NCBI GenBank assembly: GCA_049999725.1
Contig: JBNGIS010021286.1
Coordinates: forward strand, 1 to 21,257
Reading direction: 5' to 3'
DNA length: 21,257 nucleotides
Source of the DNA: Haplomitrium mnioides
Lineage: Eukaryota; Marchantiophyta; Haplomitriopsida; Calobryales
Under the pieces are notes generated by a model. It was not told the DNA's origin and made no database searches. It was given only the letters and a program-made list of their open reading frames with translations. Within the stretch, counting starts at the first letter, position 1. Every line of letters starts with the position of its first letter. Position numbers and translations under genes: made by a program. Positions 8,243-17,334 of the stretch are shown here, one piece after another.

Positions 8243-9573
8243 GTAAATACAATGAAGGTGGCTAGCATTAGTATATTATATTTAGATGAAGTAACTACCT
8301 ATTACATTTGGATGAAGTAACTAGTTAGAGTTAATGCCAAAAACTTTAAGAAGATGATTGTTTTAGTCTTGTTTGGGCACAATTAGCACTCAATGATAGT
8401 GAGTATCATTCTTTTCCCATTCGAGATGGTGTTCTCTATCAGAGCCATCAAATATATGTTTTACAAGGTGATACGGTTTGAGTGACTTGTTTACAAGAGG
8501 AGCATAACATTCCCATCTCAAGGCATTTTGGAGTAGAACAAACTACAGAGTTGCTTTAGCGCATTTGGTGGTGGCAAAACTTGGTTCAAAATGTTTGTGG
8601 TTTTGTTTATTTGTGTGAAAGTTGTCAACAAACAAAGCTTCAAGTTGAAAACCAGAAGGACTTCTTCAGCCACTACCAATTTCTATTGCTCGTTAGGAAC
8701 ATATAAGTTTGGATCTTGTGACATTACTTCCAACTACGCCTCGTGACCTTACTGCCATTGTGGTGTTTGTGGAAAGCTCAACAAGAAAATTCATTTAACA
8801 CCAATAGTGGATACGGTAGATGTTCCATAGTAAGTAAAGTTCTACTTTGATATTGTCTTCCATCATCATAGAATGCCCAAGGTGTTAATATCTAATAGAG
8901 ACCCTCGTTTCACTAGAAAGTTTTGGCAAGAGTTGCTCAAACTCTTAGAAACCAAACTCTTTATGATTATTGCTTATCATTGTTAAGCAGATGGCACACA
9001 AAGCATGCTAACTGCACTGTAGAGGATATGCTTCGCGCATTCATCAATGTTCATCACACTAATTGGGATAGTTTCTTACCGGCTGTGGAGTTTTCTAACA
9101 ACAACTCCAAATAAGAAAATATTGGGTTTTCTCCTTTCTCTCTTAATTCAAGTCATTATCCTCTTGTTCTTTATGGTTTTCCTTCTCCTTCTTCTTCTTC
9201 TAATATTCCAAGTATTTTTACCTTTTGTGTCTTTTATCTTTTTCTTTGCAAGATTCTTGCAACCATCTTACTGTTGCTCAAAATAAGAAAAATCAATATG
9301 CCAATAACCATCATTGTTATTTCATTTATGTTTTAGATGACTAAGTTATGTTGTCTACTCATGATCTCCTATTGTCTTTAGATACTCAAGTTTGTAAGTT
9401 ATCTCTTGCTTGGATTTGTCCTTTCTCTATTTGTCAAGTTATTTCTCTTGTTGCTTAAAAACTTGATCTTCATTTTCATATGAAGATTCATCCTATACTT
9501 CATGTCTTTAAAATTTAGCCTTTTATTCCTAGTCCATCTTTTTTTCCAAATCATGTTCAACTTTCTTCTCCAG
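8243..9573 (+). pseudogene. Gypsy-2 integrase
   Basis: The zinc finger is readable in pieces: ISRHFGVEQTTELL (about 8513) and CESCQQTK (about 8616-8640). The core follows: SLDLVTLLP (about 8710), then VLISNRDPRFTRKFW (8882 onwards), where Asn at 8894-8896 stands in the place of the second catalytic Asp. AFINVHHTNWDSFLPAVEFS (9040-9095) matches the same region of Gypsy-3. The stretch that should carry the catalytic Glu (about 8975-9005) is disrupted. Several stops and frameshifts are present. A hydrophobic ORF at 9047-9286 is an out-of-frame reading of the same DNA, not a membrane protein. Confidence 0.8.
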
Positions 9574-9790
9574 TCATTGTTCTTGATGATTATAAAGAAT
9601 TTGAAGTGGACCGCATTTTGGCAAAACGAGTTATCAAGCAAGAGCGGAATCTACAAGTTTAACATAAGGTTTTGTTGAAAGGTTATCCACTTGATGATGC
9701 TACTTGGAACTTTGTTCAAACCTTGAGAATACTCAAGAGACTATTCAAAATTTTGAAAGTTGCAACAATGACAATGACGTCATCAATTAG
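9574..9790 (+). pseudogene. Gypsy-2 chromodomain at pol C-terminus
   Basis: IVLDDYKEFEVDRILAKRVI, a stop at 9661, then KVLLKGYPLDDATWN match the chromodomain fold: EFEVDxIL strand, then LxKGY and DATW. In chromoviruses this module steers integration to modified heterochromatin histones. The pol stop codon is TAG at 9788-9790, overlapping the start of the PPT. A frameshift follows the W. Gypsy-3 carries the same domain at 12268-12480. Confidence 0.85.
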
Positions 9791-9803
9791 AAGGTGTGTT
9801 TTA
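9789..9803 (+). promoter_or_regulatory. Gypsy-2 polypurine tract
   Basis: AGAAGGTGTGTTTTA, directly before the LTR TG at 9804. Gypsy-3 keeps a purer version, AGAAGATGGGGATTA, so this copy has lost purines. It primes plus-strand cDNA. Confidence 0.65.
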
Positions 9804-10173
9804 TGTAATACCACAAACATGATGTTATGTTATTTATAAGAAAATATAGAGGAGTAAAGGAAGTGGTAGAGGGTCACTTTTAGGGTTGAATACCTACATT
9901 TGAAGCTATTTTTAGAGTTTTAAAGTTGAAATTAGAAGTAACTTGTAAGTGAAGAAAGAGGGATGACACCCTCTTCTCTTGTATAAATAGAAGGGCTTCA
10001 TAGCCCTACTTCTAATTTTGGAGTTTCTCTTAATTTGGTTTTGATCGTTGGTTGCTTGGCTTTAGCTAGCACTCTTGACTTTGGTTTGCGTATTGGCTTT
10101 GAGTTGTATAGCTTTATTGGAGTTATCTTGAAGTTGTTACTCTTTTGGAAGTTGGCCATTAAGCTCTTTTAAA
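9804..10173 (+). repeat. Gypsy-2 3' LTR
   Basis: Starts TGTAATAC and ends ...CTTTTAAA where the 5' LTR has TTTACA. It aligns throughout with 5021-5395 with about 12% mismatches by eye. TATAAATAG is at 9982-9990. After it the sequence returns to the G-PHD integrase. Confidence 0.87.
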
Positions 10174-11127
10174 GTATCCAGACAAGACTAGTGAAGGAGT
10201 GGTTGTCACTTTCTTGGATTGAGTTCTCAGTCATTTTGGAGCACCTATTGAAGTGTTGACAAATCAGGGTATGGAATTTTGAGGTGAGTTTAAAATTTTA
10301 TGTGACCAAACTCTCATTGATCATCATATCACTTCTAGAGATCATCTTGAGAGAGATGGATTGGTTGAGTGTCTAGTTAAAATAGTGAAGAGAGCATTGC
10401 GCAAGTATGACTTGCAAGTTGGTCACTATATGGATTGAGATCTCTAATTATAGTGGCTTTCTGTAGGCTACATGTTCAATAAGTAGGCAGCCTTGACCTC
10501 TTTTTCACAACTTTTTCCATTATATGAGAGAGAGCCTAATTTACCCTCTTGTATTCGACAAGATGTCACTATGGTTGTAGATCAAAATGATCCTGATTTT
10601 TTGGTGCAGGTATGTTGAGAGAGAGTCTGGATGTTTGAGAGAGCTATGCCCATAGCATTTGACAACCTTGCCATTGCTCAACATCGTGATACTTTACGAT
10701 ATGCTACCGTACATAGAGGTGGATATCGCACTAGGATTCAAAGGTAAATCTTGGTGATTGTATGTATTTACAACAGACAACACCTACAACACTTGATGTC
10801 ACAGTTGGCGCCAGATTCTATGTATATGCAAGATACATCCTTTGGAAGTTTTGCAACCAGAAGGACGTGACAATATGATTTGGAATGACCATATGCACAA
10901 TTGTACACCTTATCACCTTTCAAACATTGATGGCACTATGGACTCCAATGTGGTATGGGTTTTTATATGCTTGAGATGTATGTTATGTGGTTCTTCTAAA
11001 AGAGCAACACTATGTTGATTTGTGAGAGATGCTCTCAAGGATGACATATGACATGTTTGATACCTCCATTGGTTGCTATTTGTAACAAATTATAGAACAA
11101 CTAGTTTCCATTGAGTTCTAGGGGCGG
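10174..11127 (+). pseudogene. G-PHD gypsy integrase, right half, with C-terminal PHD finger
   Basis: Reads YPDKTSEGVVTFLD, then VLSHFGAPIEVLTNQGMEF (Asn at 10262-10264 replaces the second DDE Asp), then RDGLVECLVKIVKRALRKY (the Glu of GLVE is kept). Further on come REPNLPSCIRQDVTMVVDQ, RAMPIAFDNLAIAQHRD and DCMYLQQTTPTTLDV, a gypsy integrase C-terminal region. A WNDHMHNCTPYHL segment then leads to a cysteine-rich end at 10971-11070. Stops at 10219, 10279, 10615 and elsewhere, plus several frame changes, make it a pseudogene. It continues the fragment at 4745-5020 in the same strand and order, so the two are one gene split by Gypsy-2. No chromodomain is seen; the PHD finger takes that place. 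Confidence 0.82.
10971..11070 (+). other. PHD-finger remnant at the end of the G-PHD integrase
   Basis: LRCMLCGSSKRAT gives Cys codons at 10977 and 10986. After a frame change near 11010 the sequence reads MLICERCSQG, a stop at 11042-11044, then HMTCLIPPL, giving Cys at 11021 and 11030, His at 11045 and Cys at 11054. The spacing C-X2-C ... C-X2-C-X4-H-X2-C fits the first six ligands of a C4HC3 PHD zinc finger, a histone H3 tail reader. The stop sits where PHD fingers have a conserved Trp just before the His. The final C-X2-C pair cannot be recognised. Confidence 0.65.
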
Positions 11128-11450
11128 TATAGATTTTAGAAGGTTAACAAAGAGGCAGAATTGTGAAGAAGCAACCTTAAAAACAATCTTATCATACTTC
11201 ACTAAAAGAAACCTCAAAGGCAATTAATCCTTAAAATTAACTTCAAAGGCACATCCATTGAAATTGGAAGTAACTTGTAAACCAAGAAAGTAATATGACA
11301 CCTTCTTCTTAAGTATAAAGAGAAAGGATTCATTAACCAACTCCTCATTTCAAAGTTCCTCTCAATTAATTTGAGCTTCCATTTGTGTTTTCTTTGTAGG
11401 GTTGTCTTTCTTAATACTTGCAACAACCACTACTTTGAACCAAGAACCGC
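11128..11450 (+). repeat. LTR-like segment after G-PHD, related to Gypsy-2/3 LTRs
   Basis: A purine block (AGGGGCGG, 11120-11127) precedes it. From about 11250 to 11370 it aligns with the Gypsy-2 and Gypsy-3 LTRs: TTGAAATTGGAAGTAACTTG, then ATGACACC, a TATAAAG box at 11314-11320, and CTCTCAATT. It is most simply the 3' LTR of G-PHD, but a separate LTR fragment is possible. Edges are uncertain, and the right end is undefined. Confidence 0.55.
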
Positions 11451-11867
11451 TACGGAGTTCCTATTTTATTTGGCATTCGCAAAAACCGATTTTCAAAATT
11501 TAGCATAAAAATAACCAATCTCACGCTAGTAGTATTTTCTTGCAAAAAAATGTAAATTTTTATATCCAAATTTCTTATATATATATAATTTAAAAATCTT
11601 TTTATGAGAATTTTGTGAAAACTGCTTTCACAATTTCTTCTTTAATAAGGATGAACATCACCAAACAGAATATATACTAAACTAACTAGAAAATTGTTGT
11701 TAAATATTTTCATGTTTAACAATTATATTTTTAATTTTAAAAATTCATCAAAACATTCAAATCTTATTAGAAACATATTCAATCAAAAAAAAAAAGACGC
11801 TTATACGCGCAAGGACTTTGAATCTTAGTCTTAAAACTTACGCACACAAGGACTACTAAAGCTCATA
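11451..11867. other. AT-rich non-coding spacer
   Basis: No ORF or motif of note. A/T runs and TATATATATA at about 11577. Two similar 12-14 base pieces (CGCGCAAGGACT, CGCACACAAGGACT) lie at about 11806-11854. It separates the G-PHD end from the Gypsy-3 3' LTR. Confidence 0.6.
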
Positions 11868-12254
11868 TGTAAAAGAACTCAAAGACCAACTTCTGAATGA
11901 GTAACAACTTCAAGATAACTCCAATAGAGTTATACAACTCAAAGCCAAATAAGCAAACAAAATCTAATAGTGCTAGCCAAACCCAAGCAACCAAAAAGCC
12001 AAACCAAATTGAGAGAAACTCTAGAATGAGGAGTGAGGCTAAGAAACCCTTCTATTTATGCAAGAGAAGAGGGTGTCATCCCTCTTTCTTCACTTACAAA
12101 TCACTTCTAATTTCAACTCTAGAAGTGACTCTCTATTAAAAGTGGCATTGAAGGCAAGTAATCTTAGCCCAAGCCTAAAAGTGGCTCTCTACCACTTCCT
12201 TCACTCCTCTCTATTTTCTTATAAATAGCATAACCTTATACTTGTACTATTACA
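11868..12254 (-). repeat. Gypsy-3 3' LTR
   Basis: On the minus strand it starts TGTAATAG at 12254 next to a clean PPT and ends TTTTACA at 11868. It aligns with both Gypsy-2 LTRs. The promoter block is conserved, but the TATA box reads CATAAATAG (12060-12052). Length 387 bases. Confidence 0.87.
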
Positions 12255-12269
12255 TAATCCCCATCTTCT
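12255..12269 (-). promoter_or_regulatory. Gypsy-3 polypurine tract
   Basis: The minus strand reads AGAAGATGGGGATTA directly before the LTR TG. The pol stop TAG (12270-12268) overlaps its first two bases, the same compact layout as in Gypsy-2. Confidence 0.8.
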
Positions 12270-12480
12270 AATCGATGACGTCCTTGTCATTGTCGCAACT
12301 TTCAAATATTTGATTAGCCTCTTGAGGATTATCAAGATTTGAAGAAGGTTCCTAAATAGCATCATGAAGTGAATAACCTTTCCTTAAAACTCTGTATTGA
12401 GCTTATGGATGCCGGCTTCTCTTAACAACCCTTTTCACCAAAATGTTGTCCACTTCGAATTCTTCATGATCATCAAGAAC
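12268..12480 (-). pseudogene. Gypsy-3 chromodomain at pol C-terminus
   Basis: The minus frame reads VLDDHEEFEVDNILVKRVVK, a stop, then QYRVLRKGYSLHDA, I, a stop, and EPSSNLDNPQEANQIF to the pol stop at 12270-12268. EFEVDNIL, LRKGY and the EPSSNL helix define a chromodomain. The second stop stands where the conserved Trp of the DATWEP motif is expected. Unlike Gypsy-2, the frame has no shift across the domain. It would bind methylated histone tails and guide integration. Confidence 0.87.
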
Positions 12481-13480
12481 AATAGCCAGAGGAGGAAGTT
12501 GAACATGGTTTGGAAAAGAAGATGGACAGAGAACAAAAGGCTTAAGTTTAGAGACATGAAACACACTATGAATCTTCATATAAAGAGGAAGGTTAAGTTT
12601 ATAAGCAACGAGAGAAAGAACATGAGAAATAGAGAGGAACCAACTCCACAGTTGGTAAGAAACTATCCCAATCGGTATGATGAACATTGATGAACACATG
12701 AAGCATATCCCCTATAGTGCGATTAGCGCACTCCATTTGCCTATCTGTTTGATGATGACAAGTAGTAGACATAGAGAGTTTGGTGCCTAAAAGTTTGAAC
12801 AACTATCGCCAAGACTTTTGATGAGACATAGATCTTTATCAAATATTAACACCTTGAGCAATCCATGATGATGGAAGACAATATCAAAGTAAATTTTTGC
12901 CAATTGTGGAGCATCTACTATATCCAGTGTCAATACTAAATGAATCTACTTGTTGAGCTTGTCTACAAACACCACAATGGCAGTGAACCAACGAGACGTA
13001 GTTGGAAGTGAAGTGATAAGATCCAAACTTACATGTTTCTAATGAGCAGTAAGAATTGGTAATGGTTGAAGAAGTCCCGCTGGATTTGATTCAAAGCTTT
13101 TGTTCATTGACAACTTTCACACGAACGAACAAAACCACAAACATCTCGAGTCAAGTTATGCCTCCACCAAGTGTATTGAAGCAACTATGTAGTTTTATCT
13201 ACTCCAAAATGCCAATAGATAGGAATGTCATACGCTTCTTGTAAACAAGCCATTCGAAGCATATCATCTTGTGGAACATATATTTGATGGCTTTGATAGA
13301 GAATACCATCTCAAATGAAAAACAAATGATACTCATTATCTTTGACGGCCAATCGTACCCGAACAAGACTAAAAAAAACATCTTATTGTAGTTTTTGATG
13401 ATAACTCGCACTAGTTTCCTCATCCAAATGTAAGATGCTAATGTTGCTCACCTCCATTGTATTCACTCGATGATCTCTCC
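12481..13480 (-). pseudogene. Gypsy-3 integrase
   Basis: Readable in several frames of the minus strand: RDVCGFVRSCESCQ (zinc finger Cys pair, about 13140-13090), SLDLITSLPTTSR (first Asp, about 13030-13000), VLIFDKDLCL (second Asp retained, about 12860-12840), then QTDRQMECANRTIGDML with the catalytic Glu (about 12745-12690). VFINVHHTDWDSFLPTVE and LPLYMKIHSVFHVSKLKPF (C-terminal domain, about 12590-12530) follow. All three DDE residues can still be read, but at least four frame changes and stops break the gene. The same segments occur in Gypsy-2. Confidence 0.8.
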
Positions 13481-14720
13481 TTTGTGACAGTGCATAAAAA
13501 ATTGTGTGGAACCTTCCAGGCTTGTACTCTAACTTGATATCAAAGAGTTGCAATTGATCTTCCCATTAGTGATAGCAACTTGTTATATTTTCCAAATGAA
13601 TTGCTTGTAACAATGGCTTGTGGTATCTGCGCATAAGCACAAATCTTCTCAAAAGATAATGCCTTCACACTTTGGTAGCATAAACCATTGCCAATTACTC
13701 TCAATTCCTTGTGGAACAATTTCTCTCCGTTGCATTTAATTGTCATGACATGAAGGCAATCAGATGAAGTCTATCCTAAAACTCTTGCTGCAAAACTGCT
13801 CTAATAGAAAAATTAGAAGCATCAAAATCAACGGCACAATGTGCATTTGGATCATATGACTGTAGAATAGGACGAAAAGAGATTGCATTCTTGAGTTGTT
13901 GAAATGTTGCTTGTTCTTTGACAATCCATTGAAACTTGACCTTATTGCCTAGCAGATTTGTAAGTGGTCTAGCAATATGCGCATAATAATGGATGAATCC
14001 TTGGTAGAAGCTTGCCAATCCATTGAAGGCTCTAATGTCCTTTGCTTTTGTTGGTGTTGGCCACTCTATGATAGCTCTAATTTTCTCTTCCTCCATTTTG
14101 ATGCCATCCACAAACACCTTGTGCCGTAGGTAAGTAACGTCTTGCTTCCAAAATTCACACTTGGACCTCTTGCAATAAAACTTTAAATTATGCAACCTTT
14201 GCAATATTTTTTTCATATGATCGCAATGCTCACCTTTAGTTTTGCTAAAAATAAGAATGTCATCCAAGAATACCAAAATTGACTTATCCAATAGCCCATA
14301 AAAAATTCAATGCATTTGACCCATGAATATGGTCGAAGCCTTAGTAAGACCAAATGTAAGGACCTTCCACTCAAAATGCCCATACCTCATGCGAAAAGCT
14401 GTCTTTGGCACATCAATTGGCTTGATAAGAATTTACCAATAGCCACTTCAAAGATCCAACTTGGAAAAGAATCGTGCACCACTCAATTGATCCAACAAAT
14501 CATCAATACGTGGTAAAGAACAAGCATTCTTTACTGTTTGATTGATCAAACCGCAATAATCAGTACAAAGACAAAATCCACCATCTTTTTTGGGTACAAA
14601 AAACATCGGTGCTCCCTAAGACGAAGTACTATGCTGAATGAAATCCTTCTCAAGAAGATCCGTCAATGTCTTGCGAGGCTCTTCCAACTCTTGCAACAAT
14701 AACCGGTATATAAGACGATT
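13481..14720 (-). pseudogene. Gypsy-3 reverse transcriptase and RNase H
   Basis: From right to left: [19 protein letters not shown] (about 14600-14545), [19 protein letters not shown] (motif A Asp, about 14495-14440), then an intact 171-codon run (14291-13776) with VFLDDILIFSK (catalytic DD at residues 10-11), FYCKRSKCEFWKQDVTYL, IIEWPTPTKAKDIRAFNGL and the RNase H start DFDASNFSIRAVLQQ. RNase H continues in other frames to about 13490 with traces of the RELR and DHKPF regions. The sequence is close to Gypsy-2 residue by residue. Frameshifts lie near 14440 and 14290. It is non-functional. Confidence 0.87.
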
Positions 14721-15430
14721 ATATAGAGTACTTCCTAGTATCAACTCAATCAAAAAGGGTCTTCCATAATCATCTCGCAAGCCTTATGGCAAATCATCTA
14801 GAAATGCATCTGAAAACTCCTTCAATATATTATCAATCATTGAGGTCGATACAGATTTCTCTCCTTTCTTATTCAAGTCTACGACAAGCTTGATCCATAT
14901 AGTAAAATAGACAACTCTTTCTTCGTCAAAACATTATGCTGAACTGATTTGAGCCTCTTCACCAACAATGTCAGACACCCCCAAAGAAATTTCTTTCCTT
15001 GTAAAGTAACTTGAATTTGTCATTTTTCCCAATCAACTTGAGCAAATTGATCTTCAAGCCAAAGCAAGCTCAAAATAAAGTCATACTGTATAGGTGCAAT
15101 AATAAAATCCATAGATTCCTCATACTCTTTGTCAATCCTTAGAAGAAATGGCTTGTGTGAGTGGAATAACTCATGTAAGTAATCTCATGGAATACCTCAT
15201 CGGCCATAATCACAAAATTTCCCTTGATAGGCAAAGTTTTAGCCTTGATTTTCTTTGCAAAACGTAATGACATAAAATTTTAAAAACTTCCATAATCTAA
15301 CAACATTCTATAAGAATGTTTATCAAACCGTACTGTCTAGATGAAACAAAATGCTTCTAGTTCTTCTCAAGCTTTTCATTCCATTGGAACTAATCAAGCT
15401 CTCAATAAACCGCTCGACTATCTTTACTGA
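14721..15430 (-). pseudogene. Gypsy-3 protease region and linker
   Basis: Strongly eroded. The minus strand around 15340-15290 reads HSYRMLLDYGSF, aligning with FYRILVDSGSS of the Gypsy-2 protease; the active-site Ser is replaced by Tyr. Downstream pieces match the Gypsy-2 linker between protease and RT by position rather than by any open frame. No ORF of more than about 40 codons with family character is present. Confidence 0.6.
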
Positions 15431-16118
15431 GGTCATTCGTTTCCCTTATTTTCTTCTTCAATAGTTGTTGCTTGAACAAGAGCACATGGTCGACCTTGGC
15501 ATTGTGGGAAATTTGTAATCATATGACCAATTTGTCAACAATAAGAACATTTTTCTCTTTGGCATGGTGCTCACTCTCTACATTGGTGAGTGCCACTCTC
15601 TGTGCGGCATCAATCTCCATAGATACAACCTCACTTGCCGGCACACGAACATTTGGTAAAGCTTGTTGTGGACGTGGCATAGATTTGGTGGTTGCTAGTA
15701 GCAAGTTGTATCATTCAACCATTTGCATTGCTTCTTCTGGTTGAGAGGGCTCTCTCATTGTCACTTCCATTCTAGTGCAAGGCTTCATTCCTCGAAAAAA
15801 TGATCAAAAACTACTCTTTTGCCCATATTAGGAATTTGTATAATGATATTCTGAAATTGCGTGACATAGCTCCTAACCATACCAAGTTGCTTCAATTTTG
15901 CCAAGCAATTTCTTGCCACCTTTAGAGCATTAAGAACCCTAAATCTTGTATTCACCGCTTTTTTGAACTCTTGCAAAGAAGCAATTTGAGCGACAAATAG
16001 ACGTTGAGCTTGCTTAATTCGATATCTCCACCAAGTTTTTGCCACTCTCTCCAATTGACTTGCAGCAAATAGAATTCTTCGACCATCTTCTCTTATGCTG
16101 GTAGCTTCAAAATATTGT
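15431..16118 (-). pseudogene. Gypsy-3 gag with damaged zinc knuckle (5'-truncated)
   Basis: The minus frame from 16118 reads QYFEATSIREDGRRILFAAS, then ERVAKTWWRYRIKQAQ and FKKAVNTRFRVLNALKVARN (ORF 16054-15785), the Retrotrans_gag capsid domain. EVVSMEIDAAQRVALTNVES (about 15625-15570) is shared with Gypsy-2. The zinc knuckle (about 15556-15500) reads CSYC, a stop, QIGHMITNF: the last Cys has become Phe. Everything upstream of QYFEAT is missing. Confidence 0.83.
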
Positions 16119-16375
16119 GTTGGTCGGGTGTTTTTGCGTTTTTTTCTAAATTTTGTGGTTGATAATGTCTAGTTCAACTCTTTGAGCTCCAAGTTGATCA
16201 ACTGGGTGCACAATGGTAGCAAAGAAGTTTTAGCCACTTTAACGAGCGGTACAGAGTCCAAGAAAGCATGTTGGGTCGGAGGGCAGACTCGATTTGGTGC
16301 AAGGAAGGCTCTACTTACCCTTGTCCGAAGGAGTCTGAGGTGTATATACCTTGCTAGTAGGGATTGCTTTAGTTT
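16119..16375. other. Unidentified sequence right of the Gypsy-3 break
   Basis: No similarity to the other elements of the window is visible and no family is recognised. A plus-strand ORF of 105 codons (16182-16499) runs into AT-rich repeats and has no domain. It may be older host DNA or another element's remnant. Confidence 0.5.
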
Positions 16376-16749
16376 ATTTTATTTTGTCTTATTATATTAT
16401 TGTTATTATTTTAATGTTATTTCTATTTATTGTTGTTATTGGAGTATTGTTATATTATTTATTTATTTAATGTTATTATTTCAGTTTATAGTTATTTGAT
16501 TATTGATTATTGATAATTTTATATATTATTTTATTATATATATGTTTATTTATTCTATGTATTAGATGAGTACTGTATTTTTATTTTTGTTCTATGTTAT
16601 TATATATTATTATTATTTTATTTGCTTTAATTGACATTGCCCTTCTAGGATTTTTAAATTATTATTTTATTATTATTCTAGTACCACTACTTATCTATTG
16701 GTCAATTCTGTATTTTTATATTTTATTTTCTATTTCTTATTTTTATATT
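16376..16749. repeat. AT-rich low-complexity tract (TTATT-type)
   Basis: Nearly all A and T, made of irregular TTATT/TATTA units. It has no coding content and abuts the Copia-2 LTR end at 16750. Confidence 0.7.
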
Positions 16750-16896
16750 TGTTATCGTAGATATGAGACACACACAGCAAGTCAGGCAGCGCCGCACTTC
16801 TTCATTCCATAGTATCAATACATAGAGTGTCACGATTGTATGTAGCTCTATCTATATATAGGGTATAGATAGGGTTAGTCCTATAGTCCTATGACA
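16750..16896 (-). repeat. Copia-2 3' LTR (short, about 147 bases)
   Basis: On the minus strand it starts TGTCATAGG at 16896, right after a PPT, and ends ACGATAACA at 16750. A TATATATAG box lies inside it (about 16860-16850). The right edge is well supported. The left edge rests on the CA end and the change to AT-rich sequence. The partner LTR is outside the window. Confidence 0.68.
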
Positions 16897-16905
16897 CTCC
16901 CACTT
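16897..16905 (-). promoter_or_regulatory. Copia-2 polypurine tract
   Basis: AAGTGGGAG on the minus strand, directly before the LTR TG. It is the expected plus-strand primer site. Confidence 0.75.
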
Positions 16906-17334
16906 GACTTATTTGTTCTAGACTAATCAGTCACACTTCTAGGACTATTGTATATCTATATGCTGCTACAAGTGTGGTCTCATTAAAACCCCTCTGCTTT
17001 CTTCTGAGGGAAAGAGTGCCACCACTTGAGTGCATTTACATCAAAGAATAGATTCTATGAAACATGTAGATACCAATCATCACGCATCTATTTGTTGTAA
17101 TGTTGTCGAAGGTGCTATGTTGTTGTTGGCTCCTCTTGTTGATGGCTCTGTGCATCTGTATGGAAAACCTGTGAGCCCTCATCAGTCTTATGGAAGCCAT
17201 GCATATATCATTAGTGTCGACGTATTGTCGTATGAATATCTATAAAACAAACTTCAGAGTTAAAACATAATACTCAATATCAGAAAGCGAGATATCAAAT
17301 GTGAAAAGAGTTTGAATCATGTGAAAGTGACATA
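16906..17334 (-). other. Copia-2 3' untranslated stretch between pol stop and PPT
   Basis: About 430 bases without recognisable coding on either strand. The plus-strand ORF at 17030-17245 has no family features. This is the usual place for such a spacer. Confidence 0.6.

Larger units (their letters stand above)
5021..10173 (+). mobile_element. Gypsy-2: full-length Ty3/gypsy chromovirus, degenerate, nested in G-PHD
   Basis: The order is 5' LTR, PBS, gag with zinc knuckle, PR, RT, RNase H, integrase, chromodomain, PPT, 3' LTR. RT before IN places it in Ty3/gypsy, and the C-terminal chromodomain in the chromovirus branch. The two LTRs are about 88% identical by eye over 345 aligned bases, so the insertion is old. 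Every domain carries stops or frameshifts. It splits the integrase gene of G-PHD, whose two halves flank it in the same orientation. Bases flanking the two LTRs (GAGTC and GTATC) are only weakly alike, so no target duplication is claimed. LTR edges are good to a few bases. Confidence 0.9.
11868..16118 (-). mobile_element. Gypsy-3: Ty3/gypsy chromovirus, 5'-truncated, inverted relative to Gypsy-2
   Basis: On the minus strand, right to left: gag, zinc knuckle, PR, RT, RNase H, integrase, chromodomain, PPT, 3' LTR. Each part matches the corresponding part of Gypsy-2, so they are the same family. Similarity to Gypsy-2 gag stops abruptly at about 16118, near the QYFEAT residues. No PBS or 5' LTR is found between there and 16750. 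The loss removed the 5' LTR and the first part of gag. Multiple stops and frameshifts are present. The longest intact coding piece is the RT palm-thumb (13776-14291). Confidence 0.88.

Noticed and set aside
9047-9286. Leucine/phenylalanine-rich ORF resembling a small membrane protein
   Set aside because: It is an out-of-frame reading of the Gypsy-2 integrase C-terminal region; the hydrophobicity comes from CTT/TTC-rich DNA.
5016-10178. 5-bp target-site duplication for Gypsy-2 (GAGTC / GTATC)
   Set aside because: Only three of five bases agree and the LTR edges are uncertain by a few bases, so it is not claimed.
16182-16812. Plus-strand ORFs with hydrophobic C-termini (16182-16499, 16594-16812)
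   Set aside because: They run through AT-rich low-complexity sequence that yields Leu/Ile/Tyr/Phe codons by composition; no family features.
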